From JAGOEX01 sp964630905 (GTDB taxonomy: Bacteria; UBP6; UBA1177): a DNA stretch of 64,000 nucleotides. Location: positions 1 through 64,000 of the forward strand of contig CAZVWR010000010.1 of NCBI GenBank assembly GCA_964630905.1, read 5' to 3'. Below are positions 23,584 through 32,229 of this stretch, in pieces; position 1 is the first letter of the stretch; each line of letters opens with the position of its first letter. The notes beneath the pieces are model-generated. The model searched no databases. It was given only the letters and a program-made list of their open reading frames with translations, and was not told where the DNA came from. Made by a program: the position numbers and the translations under genes.

Positions 23584-24728
23584 TGAAAAAAGTATATTGG
23601 AAGCCGGCAAAGACAAGCTGGCAGATACATGTTATTATTGCTATAGTTTCAATTATCTGCATAGCATCTGTTGAATTGTTCAGAATAAAGATCAAGAAAT
23701 CAAACTATCAGGAAAAGGTTAAAGCGGCACAGTTGATGGATTCTTCAATAAAAGTACTCAAAAAATACCGCCTTGAGAAGATAGGGCCGATAGATTCTGA
23801 AGTGGATCCGGTAGATTCAGGGATAATAGGAACGCTCATAACTCCGATAACCAGTAATTCAGGTGTAAGAGAGGCAAAACTTGCAACTGTCAACCCCAAC
23901 TGGGCGGCTGTAATGATAGAGATATTTGATAAAGCCGGCATCAAGGATGGAGATACTATCGCGGCAGGATTTTCCGGGTCATTTCCGGCACTTAACATTG
24001 CAGTTCTTTCCGCGGCACAGGTGATGAAATTGAAAGTTATTGCCATATCGAGTGCCGCTGCAAGCACATGGGGGGCGAACATTCCTGATATGTCATGGCT
24101 CGACATGGAAAGAATCCTTAATGAAAACAAACTAATATCGAATCGGAGCGTTGCCGCTTCGCTCGGCGGAAGTCAGGACCGAGCTGTCGGAATGAGCAAA
24201 GAAGGGAAGGAACTTTTAAGAAAGATAATTGAAAGGAACGGAGTGGAACTGATTTTTGCAAAGGATGAACAGACCAATCTTGATACAAGAATGTCAATTT
24301 ATAATCAGAAAAGCGGTGATGCCCCTATAAAAGCATTTGTAAATGTAGGCGGAGGAACAATATCTGTAGGGACGAGAATCGGAAAACAGCTTTTCAAGCC
24401 GGGCTTAAATAAGCACCCTGATTATGAAGCTCTTCAGATAGACAGTGTTATGACAAGGTTTGCAAGAGAAGACATTCCTGTTATACACATGACGAAGATC
24501 AGAGCTCTGTCAGAAAGATACGGACTCCCGTATACTTTTTCGACAATTCCAAGGCCGGGAGACGGGGCACTGTTTTCATCGTATGTCTATGATAAAATTA
24601 TAGTTTCCATTTCTCTTCTAATAATAATATCTCTTCTTGTAGTTTTCATAAAAATGGGCTATGGCGGTCGCATTTTCAGTTTTGATTCTTCAAAAAAGGA
24701 AAAAGGCAATTCAGAGCCGATGGTCTGA
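23583..24728 (+). CDS. pgsW: poly-gamma-glutamate system protein PgsW
   Basis: A 381-residue protein with one N-terminal transmembrane helix (about 14-32), a large soluble domain and a second helix near the C-terminus (about 338-358). The soluble part includes Gly-Phe-Ser-Gly-Ser-Phe-Pro near residue 128, Ser-Ser-Ala-Ala-Ala-Ser-Thr-Trp-Gly near 156 and Gly-Gly-Gly-Thr-Ile-Ser-Val-Gly near 257. It matches what I recall of the family found beside pgsBC in bacteria that lack pgsA. Biochemical function is not established. The start at 23583 is chosen because it overlaps the pgsC stop; the open frame runs 99 codons further upstream in another frame of pgsC without homology. Confidence 0.88.
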   Translation: MKKVYWKPAKTSWQIHVIIAIVSIICIASVELFRIKIKKSNYQEKVKAAQLMDSSIKVLKKYRLEKIGPIDSEVDPVDSGIIGTLITPITSNSGVREAKLATVNPNWAAVMIEIFDKAGIKDGDTIAAGFSGSFPALNIAVLSAAQVMKLKVIAISSAAASTWGANIPDMSWLDMERILNENKLISNRSVAASLGGSQDRAVGMSKEGKELLRKIIERNGVELIFAKDEQTNLDTRMSIYNQKSGDAPIKAFVNVGGGTISVGTRIGKQLFKPGLNKHPDYEALQIDSVMTRFAREDIPVIHMTKIRALSERYGLPYTFSTIPRPGDGALFSSYVYDKIIVSISLLIIISLLVVFIKMGYGGRIFSFDSSKKEKGNSEPMV

Positions 24729-24739
24729 AAAATTCTGTA

Positions 24740-24768
24740 TTGTTTTAAACTGCATAGTAAGATATAAT
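24740..24768 (+). promoter_or_regulatory. promoter of the mosaic repeat lipoprotein
   Basis: TTGTTT at 24740-24745, a 17-bp spacer and a perfect TATAAT at 24763-24768. It starts 11 nt after the pgsW stop and about 30 nt before the next ATG. Confidence 0.7.
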
Positions 24769-24797
24769 AGCTCAAGTTCATTTTTCTGAGGTTTGTC

Positions 24798-27700
24798 ATG
24801 AAAAAGATTTTTTTAGCTGCCCATTTGATTTTACTGGGTATTGTTTTTGCAGGATGTGACAACACTAATGTTGTCAAAGAAACAGGATGGGTTTTTGAGG
24901 ACGAAGAGAGTTTCGACTGGGATGCCGGTGATTCGGGAAACACTGGAAATACTGGAAACACCGGTGACACCGGAAACACCGGAGATTCGGGTGATACCGG
25001 AAACACTGGAAACACTGGAAACACCGGTGATACTGGAAACACCGGAGATTCGGGCGACACCGGCAACACGGGAGATTCGGGCAACACCGGCAACACAGGT
25101 GATTCGGGCGACACAGGCAACACAGGTGATTCGGGCGACACAGGCGATACAGGCAACACAGGCGACACGGGTGATACAGAACCGGAAGAAACAGAATGTG
25201 AGATACTGACTCCTCTTGCCCTGGGAGTGTGTGGCGTTGAAGCAGGCAATGATTTCAAGTTGTTAAAAGGCAATGTTCTCGGGTCTGACCGGAATTACAT
25301 CGGTGGACAGGTTCTTATTTCCGATACAGGTGTGATACTTTGCACCGGATGCAACTGTGATGCAGAGCTTGAGGCGGCAGGAGCAACAGTTATAACATGC
25401 CCTCAGGGGGTTATATCCCCTTCTCTGATCAACGCTCACGATCATATGGGCTGGACACACAACCCTCCGCTTAACTGGCTTAGTGAAAGATTTGATCACC
25501 GTCATGACTGGCGTCTGGGTTATAACAGTCATACAAAGCTTGAAACTTCCGGAGGTGCCTCAACTGACGAAAAGATTTGGGGGGAGATGAGAAACCTCAT
25601 GGCGGGAACGACCGCAATTGCAGGAAGCGGTGGAGCAAACGGAATTCTAAGAAATGTCGATCAGAATTTTCAGAACACAGAAGGTCTTGGAAACATTCAG
25701 GTTTATTATAACACATTTCCATTGGGTGATGGTAACGGAACAACAAAGACAAGCGGATGTGACTATCCGTCAATAGATGCTGTTTCCCGTTTGAATAACG
25801 ACTGCTATCTTCCGCATGTTTCAGAAGGGATAAACCTTGCTGCAAGAAATGAGTTTCTCTGTCTTTCGGGTCAGGGAACGGGAAGTGTTGACCTTACCGA
25901 GCCGAATGCCGCATTCATTCACGGAGTAGGTCTGATAGCTTCTGACGGAGAGGAACTTGCACAAAATCAGACTGCTGTGATCTGGTCGGCAAGGACAAAT
26001 ATCGCCCTTTACGGAAATACTGCACCTGTTTCAATGTTTGACAGACAGGGTGTTATGATAGGACTTGGAACAGACTGGACTCCGAGTGGATCAATAAACA
26101 TGTTAAGAGAGTTGGCATGTGTCGATTATTTTAACACTAATCATCTTAACGGATATTTCTCCGATTATAAAATGTGGGCAATGGCAACAATAAATAATGC
26201 GGTTGCTTTGAGAATGATAGATGTGACCGGATCAATAAGACCGGGACTTGCAGCAGATATTGCAGTTTTTGACGGTTCTGATGCCTCAAATTTCTATAAA
26301 GCTGTTATTGCTTCTCACGAATCAAAGGTCTCTCTTGTTTTAAGAGGTGGTAAACCGCTTTACGGTGACAAGGAAGTGATTGAACTTATGAATGGGACTA
26401 CAGATTGTGACGAACTTGATGTTTGCGGAAATGAAAAGATGATCTGTGTAAAGAGCGAAACAGGAAAAACACTTGCTCAGATTCAGGCGGCCAATACTGC
26501 TTCTTATAATCTTTTTTTCTGTGTAGAACCGACAAATGAACCGACATGTGTGCCTTCCAGAACAAGACCGCTCGATGAATCAAATCCGTATGCCGGTGTC
26601 ATTACGGAGCTTGACAGTGACGGCGACGGAATTGGGGATGGTGAAGACAACTGTCCTCAAATATTCAACCCGGTCAGACCTGTTGACGGAACGGTTCAGG
26701 CAGATGAAGACGGTGATGGCATCGGTGATGCGTGTGACCCATGTCCTCTTGTGGCAAACAGCACAAACTGTTCTGTTCCGGATATTTCTGACCGCGACGG
26801 AGACGGGATACCGAACATTGATGACAACTGCCCGTTTGCCCCGAATCCTCTTCAGGAAGATGAAGATGAAGACGGAATGGGTAATGTGTGTGATCTTTGT
26901 CCGGATACCGCAAATTATCTTGGATCTGACTGTCCTTATGAAGAAACAACAATTTATGAGATAATGCGTGGTGAAAAACCGCTTGGTTCTTTTGTTAAAG
27001 TTAAGGGAATTGTTACAGCAAAGAACGGCAAGGCATTTTATTTTCAGGTCGATCCTGATGAACATGACGGAACACTGCTGGAAAAATTCAGCGGAACTTA
27101 TGTATATATTCCAAGCTCAAGCACTTTGACAGATCCGGCACTTGGAGACAAAGTGGAAGTTTCCGGAAAAGTAGGCGATTACAATGGAAATACTCAGATT
27201 GAATTTGTGGTTCAGATCACAATTCTTACTGCGGGCAAAGGCGTTCCGGCACCTGTAACAGTGCTTCCCTCTGAAATAAAAACCGGCGGAGAGCTGGCAG
27301 ATGATTATAAATCGGTTCTTGTTCAGGTTGATGATGTGGAAGTGACAGTTGCGGCAATTTCATTTGATGAGTTTACTGTAACCGGAGGATTGCTTGTTGA
27401 CGATTATCTTTATGACTACACAAACCCGCCTGTCGGAACTAAATATTTATACTTAAGAGGCATTCCGACATTCTCGTTCTCAAATTCAAAGCTTCAACCC
27501 AGATTTATCGGGGATATGATGATAGATATGTGCTCAGGAGTCACTTGTGATGAAAGCTGGTCTGAGTGCAACGCCGATACAGGTGACTGTGATCCGAAAG
27601 ATGGTTTCTGTGCAGTGAAAACTGACTGTCCGGGAATAGATAAAGTCTGTAACACGGCAACGCATCTTTGCGAGAACGGGGATCCCTGCGCTGATGTAAC

Positions 27701-28319
27701 CTGCGGTGATGAATGGATGGAATGCAAGCCGGAATTCGGTGAATGCGGAGCAAAATCAGGTAGATGTGATACTAATGCAGATTGTGTTACTCCACCGGAG
27801 CTCCAATGCAGCGAATTAACACATATTTGTCAAAGTCCAGTTCTGGCTGTTCCTAACGGAGGTTTTGAAAACTGGGATTCTGTGTCTGTTGCAACCGGAT
27901 GGGTGGCTCGTTCAGGATTTGCTGTCAGTCAGGAGAGTGTTGAAAAGCAGAGTGGTAATTATTCTATAAAGCTGACTAGAACAGGTACGGACAATACCGA
28001 TGTTGAGATACTGAGCGACTATATAGAGATAGCTCCGTCAACACAATACACTATTTCAGCATGGTTTCTTGATAAGGCGTCGTATGTCGCCAAAGGCAGA
28101 ATCATGGTAAGGTGGTACACATCCGGAAAAGTTGAAACAGGGAGTGCATATTACGGAGGATACAGCGTAAATAATGATAACTGGGCAAAGGTTTCCGGTG
28201 ACACCACATCTCCTGCAACTGCCGTCTATGCAAAAGTCGGCGCAAGAGTTTATACCGATGGAGGTGCCGCGACAGGGATATCTGTTTATATGGATAGTTA
28301 TGAAATAGTTCTGAAATAA
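24798..28319 (+). CDS. giant mosaic lipoprotein: repeat stalk, amidohydrolase, TSP3 repeats, OB fold, Cys-rich and CBM-like domains
   Basis: A 1173-residue surface lipoprotein (lipobox Phe-Ala-Gly-Cys). In order: an acidic linker; a Gly-Asn/Asp-Thr/Ser-Gly repeat (about 43-128); an amidohydrolase-type TIM barrel (about 135-535) with the metal motif Asn-Ala-His-Asp-His near residue 212, an Ile-His-Gly-Val segment near 375 and Gly-Thr-Asp-Trp-Thr-Pro near 424; thrombospondin type-3 calcium repeats (about 605-712, Asp-x-Asp-Gly-Asp-Gly-Ile units); an OB-fold-like domain (about 720-815); a Cys-rich region (about 905-1012); and a carbohydrate-binding-module-like beta sandwich at the end (about 1016-1173). 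The amidohydrolase is probably active, but the substrate is unknown. I have not seen this combination before. It has its own promoter and is monocistronic. Confidence 0.82.
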   Translation: MKKIFLAAHLILLGIVFAGCDNTNVVKETGWVFEDEESFDWDAGDSGNTGNTGNTGDTGNTGDSGDTGNTGNTGNTGDTGNTGDSGDTGNTGDSGNTGNTGDSGDTGNTGDSGDTGDTGNTGDTGDTEPEETECEILTPLALGVCGVEAGNDFKLLKGNVLGSDRNYIGGQVLISDTGVILCTGCNCDAELEAAGATVITCPQGVISPSLINAHDHMGWTHNPPLNWLSERFDHRHDWRLGYNSHTKLETSGGASTDEKIWGEMRNLMAGTTAIAGSGGANGILRNVDQNFQNTEGLGNIQVYYNTFPLGDGNGTTKTSGCDYPSIDAVSRLNNDCYLPHVSEGINLAARNEFLCLSGQGTGSVDLTEPNAAFIHGVGLIASDGEELAQNQTAVIWSARTNIALYGNTAPVSMFDRQGVMIGLGTDWTPSGSINMLRELACVDYFNTNHLNGYFSDYKMWAMATINNAVALRMIDVTGSIRPGLAADIAVFDGSDASNFYKAVIASHESKVSLVLRGGKPLYGDKEVIELMNGTTDCDELDVCGNEKMICVKSETGKTLAQIQAANTASYNLFFCVEPTNEPTCVPSRTRPLDESNPYAGVITELDSDGDGIGDGEDNCPQIFNPVRPVDGTVQADEDGDGIGDACDPCPLVANSTNCSVPDISDRDGDGIPNIDDNCPFAPNPLQEDEDEDGMGNVCDLCPDTANYLGSDCPYEETTIYEIMRGEKPLGSFVKVKGIVTAKNGKAFYFQVDPDEHDGTLLEKFSGTYVYIPSSSTLTDPALGDKVEVSGKVGDYNGNTQIEFVVQITILTAGKGVPAPVTVLPSEIKTGGELADDYKSVLVQVDDVEVTVAAISFDEFTVTGGLLVDDYLYDYTNPPVGTKYLYLRGIPTFSFSNSKLQPRFIGDMMIDMCSGVTCDESWSECNADTGDCDPKDGFCAVKTDCPGIDKVCNTATHLCENGDPCADVTCGDEWMECKPEFGECGAKSGRCDTNADCVTPPELQCSELTHICQSPVLAVPNGGFENWDSVSVATGWVARSGFAVSQESVEKQSGNYSIKLTRTGTDNTDVEILSDYIEIAPSTQYTISAWFLDKASYVAKGRIMVRWYTSGKVETGSAYYGGYSVNNDNWAKVSGDTTSPATAVYAKVGARVYTDGGAATGISVYMDSYEIVLK
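24924..25179 (+). repeat. coding tandem repeat of 9-15 bp units
   Basis: About 255 bp of imperfect tandem units encoding Gly-Asn-Thr-Gly and Gly-Asp-Ser-Gly or Gly-Asp-Thr-Gly steps. Codon choice drifts along the array from GGAAACACTGG-type units to GGCAACACAGG-type units, as if different blocks were amplified at different times. The repeat forms a flexible hydrophilic stalk and may vary in length by slippage. Confidence 0.85.
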
Positions 28320-28356
28320 TTTCAAAATATCTATAAATAAATTTCACCTAAATTAT

Positions 28357-28384
28357 TTGACCATAGTTGATGTTTCGCTATAAT
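28357..28384 (+). promoter_or_regulatory. promoter of the ammonia-lyase/ketosynthase operon
   Basis: TTGACC at 28357-28362, a 16-bp spacer and TATAAT at 28379-28384. The leader to the ATG at 28440 is about 50 nt. The seven genes to 35132 follow with short gaps or overlaps and probably form one unit. Confidence 0.75.
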
Positions 28385-28439
28385 CTTTCGGCTGTTTTTT
28401 GAGAATTTTGATAACTCTTTTGGCAGGACGGGAAAAAAA

Positions 28440-29975
28440 ATGATCACAATAGGTGCAAGATACATCACTTTTGATGACTTTATTGATATAGTTTTTAAAT
28501 CTGAAAAGGTTGAACTTTCTTTTGAAGCGGTTGCGGAAGTTGAGGAGAATTTCAATTTTCTTAAAAGCTTTTCAAAAAACCGGACAATTTACGGAATTAA
28601 CACCGGTTTCGGTCCGATGGCAAGATACAAAATTGCAGATGAGGATGTTGAACAGCTTCAGCTCAATCTGATCAGAAGTCATGCCGCCGGAACAGGAAAG
28701 ATACTTCCCGATATTTATGCAAGGGGTGTCGTTCTTGCCCGTCTTAACTCGCTCATGCTTGCCAGAAGCGGTGTTCATCCTGATGTTGTGAAACTTCTTG
28801 CCGATTTTATCAACAACAACATTTCACCAGTCATTTTTGAACACGGCGGAGTGGGTGCAAGCGGAGATCTTGTTCAGCTTGCACATCTTGCTCTTAACCT
28901 CATCGGGGAAGGGGAAGTATACCTCAACGGAAATATCGTTACTGCTTCAACAGCATTTAAAAAATGTAGTCTGGAGCCGATAAAAATGCATCTTCGCGAA
29001 GGACTTGCACTCATTAACGGAACATCTGTCATGACTGCAATCGGGCTTAATAACCTTTATCAGTCAAAGCGGCTGTTTGACTGGATGATAGGGGCAAGTG
29101 CCATCATGATGGAAGTGGTTGAATGTTATGATGACCACTATTCAATTGAGACAAACAGCGTGAAACTTCATTCCTCACAGAATACTGTCGCAGTAAAACT
29201 TTCAAAACTTCTCAACGGAAGTTCATTAGTCAAAAGCAGAAAGATAAATATGTACGATACTGAGCTTGCTCCCGGTTATATTGATGAAAAGGTTCAGGAA
29301 TTTTATTCGATCAGGTGTGTCCCTCAAGTTCTTGGACCTGTGCTTGAAACACTCAATTTTTCTGAAAAAATACTGATAGATGAGATAAATTCAGTCAACG
29401 ACAATCCGGTCATTGACCACACGAATCAATTTGTCTATCACGGCGGAAATTTCCACGGTGATTTTGTTTCTCTTGAAATGGACAAGATGAAAATTGCAGT
29501 TACAAAACTCACGATGTTATCCGAAAGACAGCTTAATTATCTGATGAATCCGAAACTTAACGAAAAGCTTCCTCCTTTTGTAAATCTGGGCAGACCGGGA
29601 TTTAATTACGGAATGCAGGCGGCACAGTTCACCGCAGTCTCAACTACGGCTGAAAACCAGACTTTATGCTTCCCCAACTGTGTTCACTCCATTCCCAGCA
29701 ATAATGACAATCAGGATGTTGTAAGTATGGGAACTAACTCGGCAAATATTGCAAGAACTGTTATAGATAATGCCTTTGAGGTCGTAGCGATCGAACTTAT
29801 GGCACTCATTCAGGCAGTTGACTGTCTTGACTGTTCACCAAAAATGTCGGTTAATACCGCTGAAATATATAGCAATTTAAGGAAGATAGTCCCAGCTTTT
29901 AAAGAGGATTCTCCAAAATATATGCAGATCAGACAGATGAAGGAACACATTTATAACAATGATTTTACAGTTTGA
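28440..29975 (+). CDS. aromatic amino acid ammonia-lyase, likely tyrosine ammonia-lyase
   Basis: A 511-residue HAL/PAL/TAL-family enzyme that removes ammonia from His, Tyr or Phe. The self-forming MIO cofactor triad is Ala140-Ser141-Gly142. Other motifs: Gly-Ile-Asn-Thr-Gly-Phe-Gly near residue 50, an Asn-Leu-Ile-Arg-Ser-His segment near 77, Asn-Asp-Asn-Pro near 321 and Asn-Asn-Asp-Asn-Gln-Asp near 421. The Arg-Ser-His stretch is also seen in bacterial histidase. Many segments, however, match from memory the flexirubin-type tyrosine ammonia-lyase of Flavobacterium (for example Phe-Glu-His-Gly-Gly-Val-Gly and Tyr-His-Gly-Gly-Asn-Phe-His-Gly). The fatty-acid-type neighbours also favour supply of a coumaroyl starter rather than histidine breakdown. 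No other hut genes are present. Confidence 0.9.
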   Translation: MITIGARYITFDDFIDIVFKSEKVELSFEAVAEVEENFNFLKSFSKNRTIYGINTGFGPMARYKIADEDVEQLQLNLIRSHAAGTGKILPDIYARGVVLARLNSLMLARSGVHPDVVKLLADFINNNISPVIFEHGGVGASGDLVQLAHLALNLIGEGEVYLNGNIVTASTAFKKCSLEPIKMHLREGLALINGTSVMTAIGLNNLYQSKRLFDWMIGASAIMMEVVECYDDHYSIETNSVKLHSSQNTVAVKLSKLLNGSSLVKSRKINMYDTELAPGYIDEKVQEFYSIRCVPQVLGPVLETLNFSEKILIDEINSVNDNPVIDHTNQFVYHGGNFHGDFVSLEMDKMKIAVTKLTMLSERQLNYLMNPKLNEKLPPFVNLGRPGFNYGMQAAQFTAVSTTAENQTLCFPNCVHSIPSNNDNQDVVSMGTNSANIARTVIDNAFEVVAIELMALIQAVDCLDCSPKMSVNTAEIYSNLRKIVPAFKEDSPKYMQIRQMKEHIYNNDFTV

Positions 29976-29982
29976 GGACGAT

Positions 29983-30711
29983 ATGAAAATTGCACTTGTT
30001 ACCGGCGGATCAAGAGGAATAGGCAAAGCGGTTTCGCTGAAACTTGCAACCGACGGTCTCCATGTAATAATAAATTACCGCAGCAATGATGTTGAAGCGA
30101 TCAAAACACTTGAAATTATTAAAGAAAATGGCGGAAGCGGCGAACTGCTTAAATTTGATGTTGCAGACCGTGAAGAAGTGAGAAAGGTCATTGACGGGTG
30201 GAAATCGGCAAATCCTGATAAATTCATTGAAGTCCTTGTAAATAATGCGGGAATAAGAAAGGACAATCTCCTTATGTCAATGGAAGATTCAGAGTGGGAT
30301 TCAGTTATCAACACTAATCTCAACTCTTTCTATTCAGTTACTTCCTCAGTAATAAAGGAGATGATGTACAATAAATCTGGTCGTATCGTGAACATAGCAA
30401 GTCTTTCAGGAATAAAAGGACTTCCCGGACAGACGAACTATTCAGCATCGAAAGCCGGAATGATCGGTGCGGCAAAAGCGCTTGCTCAGGAAGTCGGAAG
30501 AAGGGGAATGACCGTAAATGTTGTTGCTCCGGGGTTTATTCATACAGAAATGATAGAGGGGATAAACGAGTCTGATTTCAGGAAACTTATCCCTCTTGGA
30601 CGGTTCGGAAAACCTGAGGAAGTTGCAAATGTGGTCTCTTTCCTTGTGTCGGATGCCGCTTCTTACATTACAGGTGAAGTTATTTCGGTGAATGGCGGAT
30701 TGTATACATAA
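29983..30711 (+). CDS. fabG: 3-oxoacyl-ACP reductase (FabG-like)
   Basis: A 242-residue short-chain dehydrogenase that reduces beta-ketoacyl-ACP with NADPH. It has a Thr-Gly-Gly-Ser-Arg-Gly-Ile-Gly cofactor loop, Asn-Asn-Ala-Gly near residue 86, the catalytic Ser in Ile-Ala-Ser-Leu-Ser and Tyr-x3-Lys in Tyr-Ser-Ala-Ser-Lys near residue 151, and a C-terminal Val-Asn-Gly-Gly. The ATG at 29983 follows GAGGA at 29974-29978; an in-frame ATG eight codons earlier overlaps the lyase gene and lacks a site. Position in the ammonia-lyase operon suggests a dedicated reductase for the same product rather than housekeeping FabG. Confidence 0.93.
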   Translation: MKIALVTGGSRGIGKAVSLKLATDGLHVIINYRSNDVEAIKTLEIIKENGGSGELLKFDVADREEVRKVIDGWKSANPDKFIEVLVNNAGIRKDNLLMSMEDSEWDSVINTNLNSFYSVTSSVIKEMMYNKSGRIVNIASLSGIKGLPGQTNYSASKAGMIGAAKALAQEVGRRGMTVNVVAPGFIHTEMIEGINESDFRKLIPLGRFGKPEEVANVVSFLVSDAASYITGEVISVNGGLYT

Positions 30712-30726
30712 TTCAAGGGGTTATAT

Positions 30727-31950
30727 ATGAGAAGGGTGGTGGTTACAGGCATCGGGATTCATTCCTGTATCGGTTATTCGCTTGATGAAGTGAGAGAATC
30801 TCTTTTTAAGGGAAAAAGCGGAATAGTTTTTGATCCGGAACGGAAAGCTCTCGGTTTCAGGAGCGGACTCACAGGAAAAGTCGATATCCCCGATCTCAAA
30901 GGGAAGGTGAGCAGAAGGGAGAGAGTGGGCATGGCTGATGAAGGAATTTATGCCTATGCAGCAACAGATCAGGCATTTACTCAGGCTCATATAGACATGG
31001 ATTTCCTTGAACATAACGAAGTGGGGATACTTTACGGCAACGACAGTTCTGCTAAAGCGGTAATTGAATCTGCCGACATAATGAGAGAAAAAAAAGACAC
31101 GATGCTTCTTGGAAGCGGTGCGATATTTCAGGCGATGAACTCAACAGTAACGATGAATCTTGCAACGATATTCAAGCTTCGCGGAATAAATTTCACTATC
31201 AGCGGTGCGTGTGCAAGCGGTTCTCATGCGATAGGTCTTGGATATCTCATGATAAGATCGTGTCTGCAGGAGATAGTTCTGTGCGGCGGAGCTCAGGAAG
31301 TCAACCACCATTCAATGGCGAGTTTTGACGGACTGAGTGCATTTTCAACAAGAGAGTCAGAGCCGCAGAAAGCATGCAGACCGTTTGACAAAGACCGTGA
31401 CGGCCTTGTTCCAAGCGGAGGAGCGGCATCACTGATACTTGAAAGTTATGAAAGTGCGGTTAAAAGAGGCGTTCCGATACTTGCTGAAGTGATCGGTTAC
31501 GGTTTTTCTTCAAATGGAAGCCATATTTCTGTTCCCAATGTAGATGGACCTTTGAGGTCGCTTAATATGGCGATTAAAGATTCAGGGATAAGAATAAGTG
31601 ATATAGACTATGTCAATGCACATGCAACGGCGACTCCTGTCGGTGATATGAACGAGGCGAAAGCGATAGACCTTGCTTTCGGAGATCATAAGCCTTTCGT
31701 TTCAAGCACAAAATCAATGACAGGGCACGAATGCTGGATGGCGGGAGCAAGCGAAGCGGTTTATTCAATTATTATGATGCATAACGATTTTGCCGCACCG
31801 AATATAAATTTTGTAGAACCGGGTGAAGAAGCGAAACCTTTGAGAATCATTCCTGAAGCTGTCCAGACAAAAGTTGAGACAGTTCTGAGCAACTCTTTCG
31901 GTTTCGGCGGGACAAATTCAACATTGATATTAAGGAAGTTCGTTAAATAA
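30727..31950 (+). CDS. beta-ketoacyl-ACP synthase (FabB/FabF-like)
   Basis: A 407-residue condensing enzyme that joins acyl groups to malonyl-ACP. The catalytic triad looks intact: Cys162 in Gly-Ala-Cys-Ala-Ser-Gly, His in Asn-Ala-His-Ala-Thr-Ala-Thr-Pro near residue 300, and His in Met-Thr-Gly-His-Glu-Cys near 335. The second His motif (Gly-His-Glu-Cys-Trp-Met-Ala-Gly-Ala) is unlike housekeeping FabF, so a pathway-specific ketosynthase is likely. A C-terminal Phe-Gly-Phe-Gly-Gly-Thr-Asn motif completes the family pattern. Only one ketosynthase is present; no separate chain-length factor is seen. Confidence 0.95.
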   Translation: MRRVVVTGIGIHSCIGYSLDEVRESLFKGKSGIVFDPERKALGFRSGLTGKVDIPDLKGKVSRRERVGMADEGIYAYAATDQAFTQAHIDMDFLEHNEVGILYGNDSSAKAVIESADIMREKKDTMLLGSGAIFQAMNSTVTMNLATIFKLRGINFTISGACASGSHAIGLGYLMIRSCLQEIVLCGGAQEVNHHSMASFDGLSAFSTRESEPQKACRPFDKDRDGLVPSGGAASLILESYESAVKRGVPILAEVIGYGFSSNGSHISVPNVDGPLRSLNMAIKDSGIRISDIDYVNAHATATPVGDMNEAKAIDLAFGDHKPFVSSTKSMTGHECWMAGASEAVYSIIMMHNDFAAPNINFVEPGEEAKPLRIIPEAVQTKVETVLSNSFGFGGTNSTLILRKFVK

Positions 31951-31968
31951 TTTTTTTGGGAGTAAGTT

Positions 31969-32220
31969 ATGAAAAGAGCCGAGATCATTGAGAAGATCAT
32001 CAATTTTATGAGCGAAGAATTTGAAGTTGAACCGGAAGTCATCAAACCCGAAGCTGAACTGATGAAGACCCTTGACCTTGACAGTCTTGACCTTGTTGAC
32101 CTTGTTGTTATCATTGAGAAAAATTTCGGTTTCAAAGTTGAAGCAAAGGACTTTGTAAACATTAAGACTTTCGGTGATTTCTTCGAATATGTATGTCAAA
32201 AGCTCAATATCACTGAGTAA
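31969..32220 (+). CDS. acyl carrier protein
   Basis: An 83-residue acyl carrier protein. The phosphopantetheine attachment Ser39 lies in Leu-Asp-Leu-Asp-Ser-Leu-Asp, followed by Val-Asp-Leu-Val and an acidic helix. A GGGAG ribosome binding site lies before the ATG. It carries intermediates for the adjacent ketosynthase and reductase and is probably dedicated to this operon. It is slightly longer than housekeeping ACP because of an N-terminal extension. Confidence 0.93.
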   Translation: MKRAEIIEKIINFMSEEFEVEPEVIKPEAELMKTLDLDSLDLVDLVVIIEKNFGFKVEAKDFVNIKTFGDFFEYVCQKLNITE

Positions 32221-32229
32221 TTCATTTAA

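Noticed and set aside
24924..25179. Tandem repeat considered as a CRISPR array
   Set aside because: Units are 9-15 bp, in frame, with no unique spacers and no cas genes; it is a coding repeat.
24659..25273. 204-residue minus-strand ORF rich in Pro-Val-Ser-Pro
   Set aside because: Shadow of the coding tandem repeat on the plus strand; no start signal and repeat-driven composition.
28440..29975. Histidine ammonia-lyase of a hut operon
   Set aside because: No hutU, hutI or hutG near, and the neighbours are fatty-acid-type genes; tyrosine ammonia-lyase is favoured, although the specificity is not proven.
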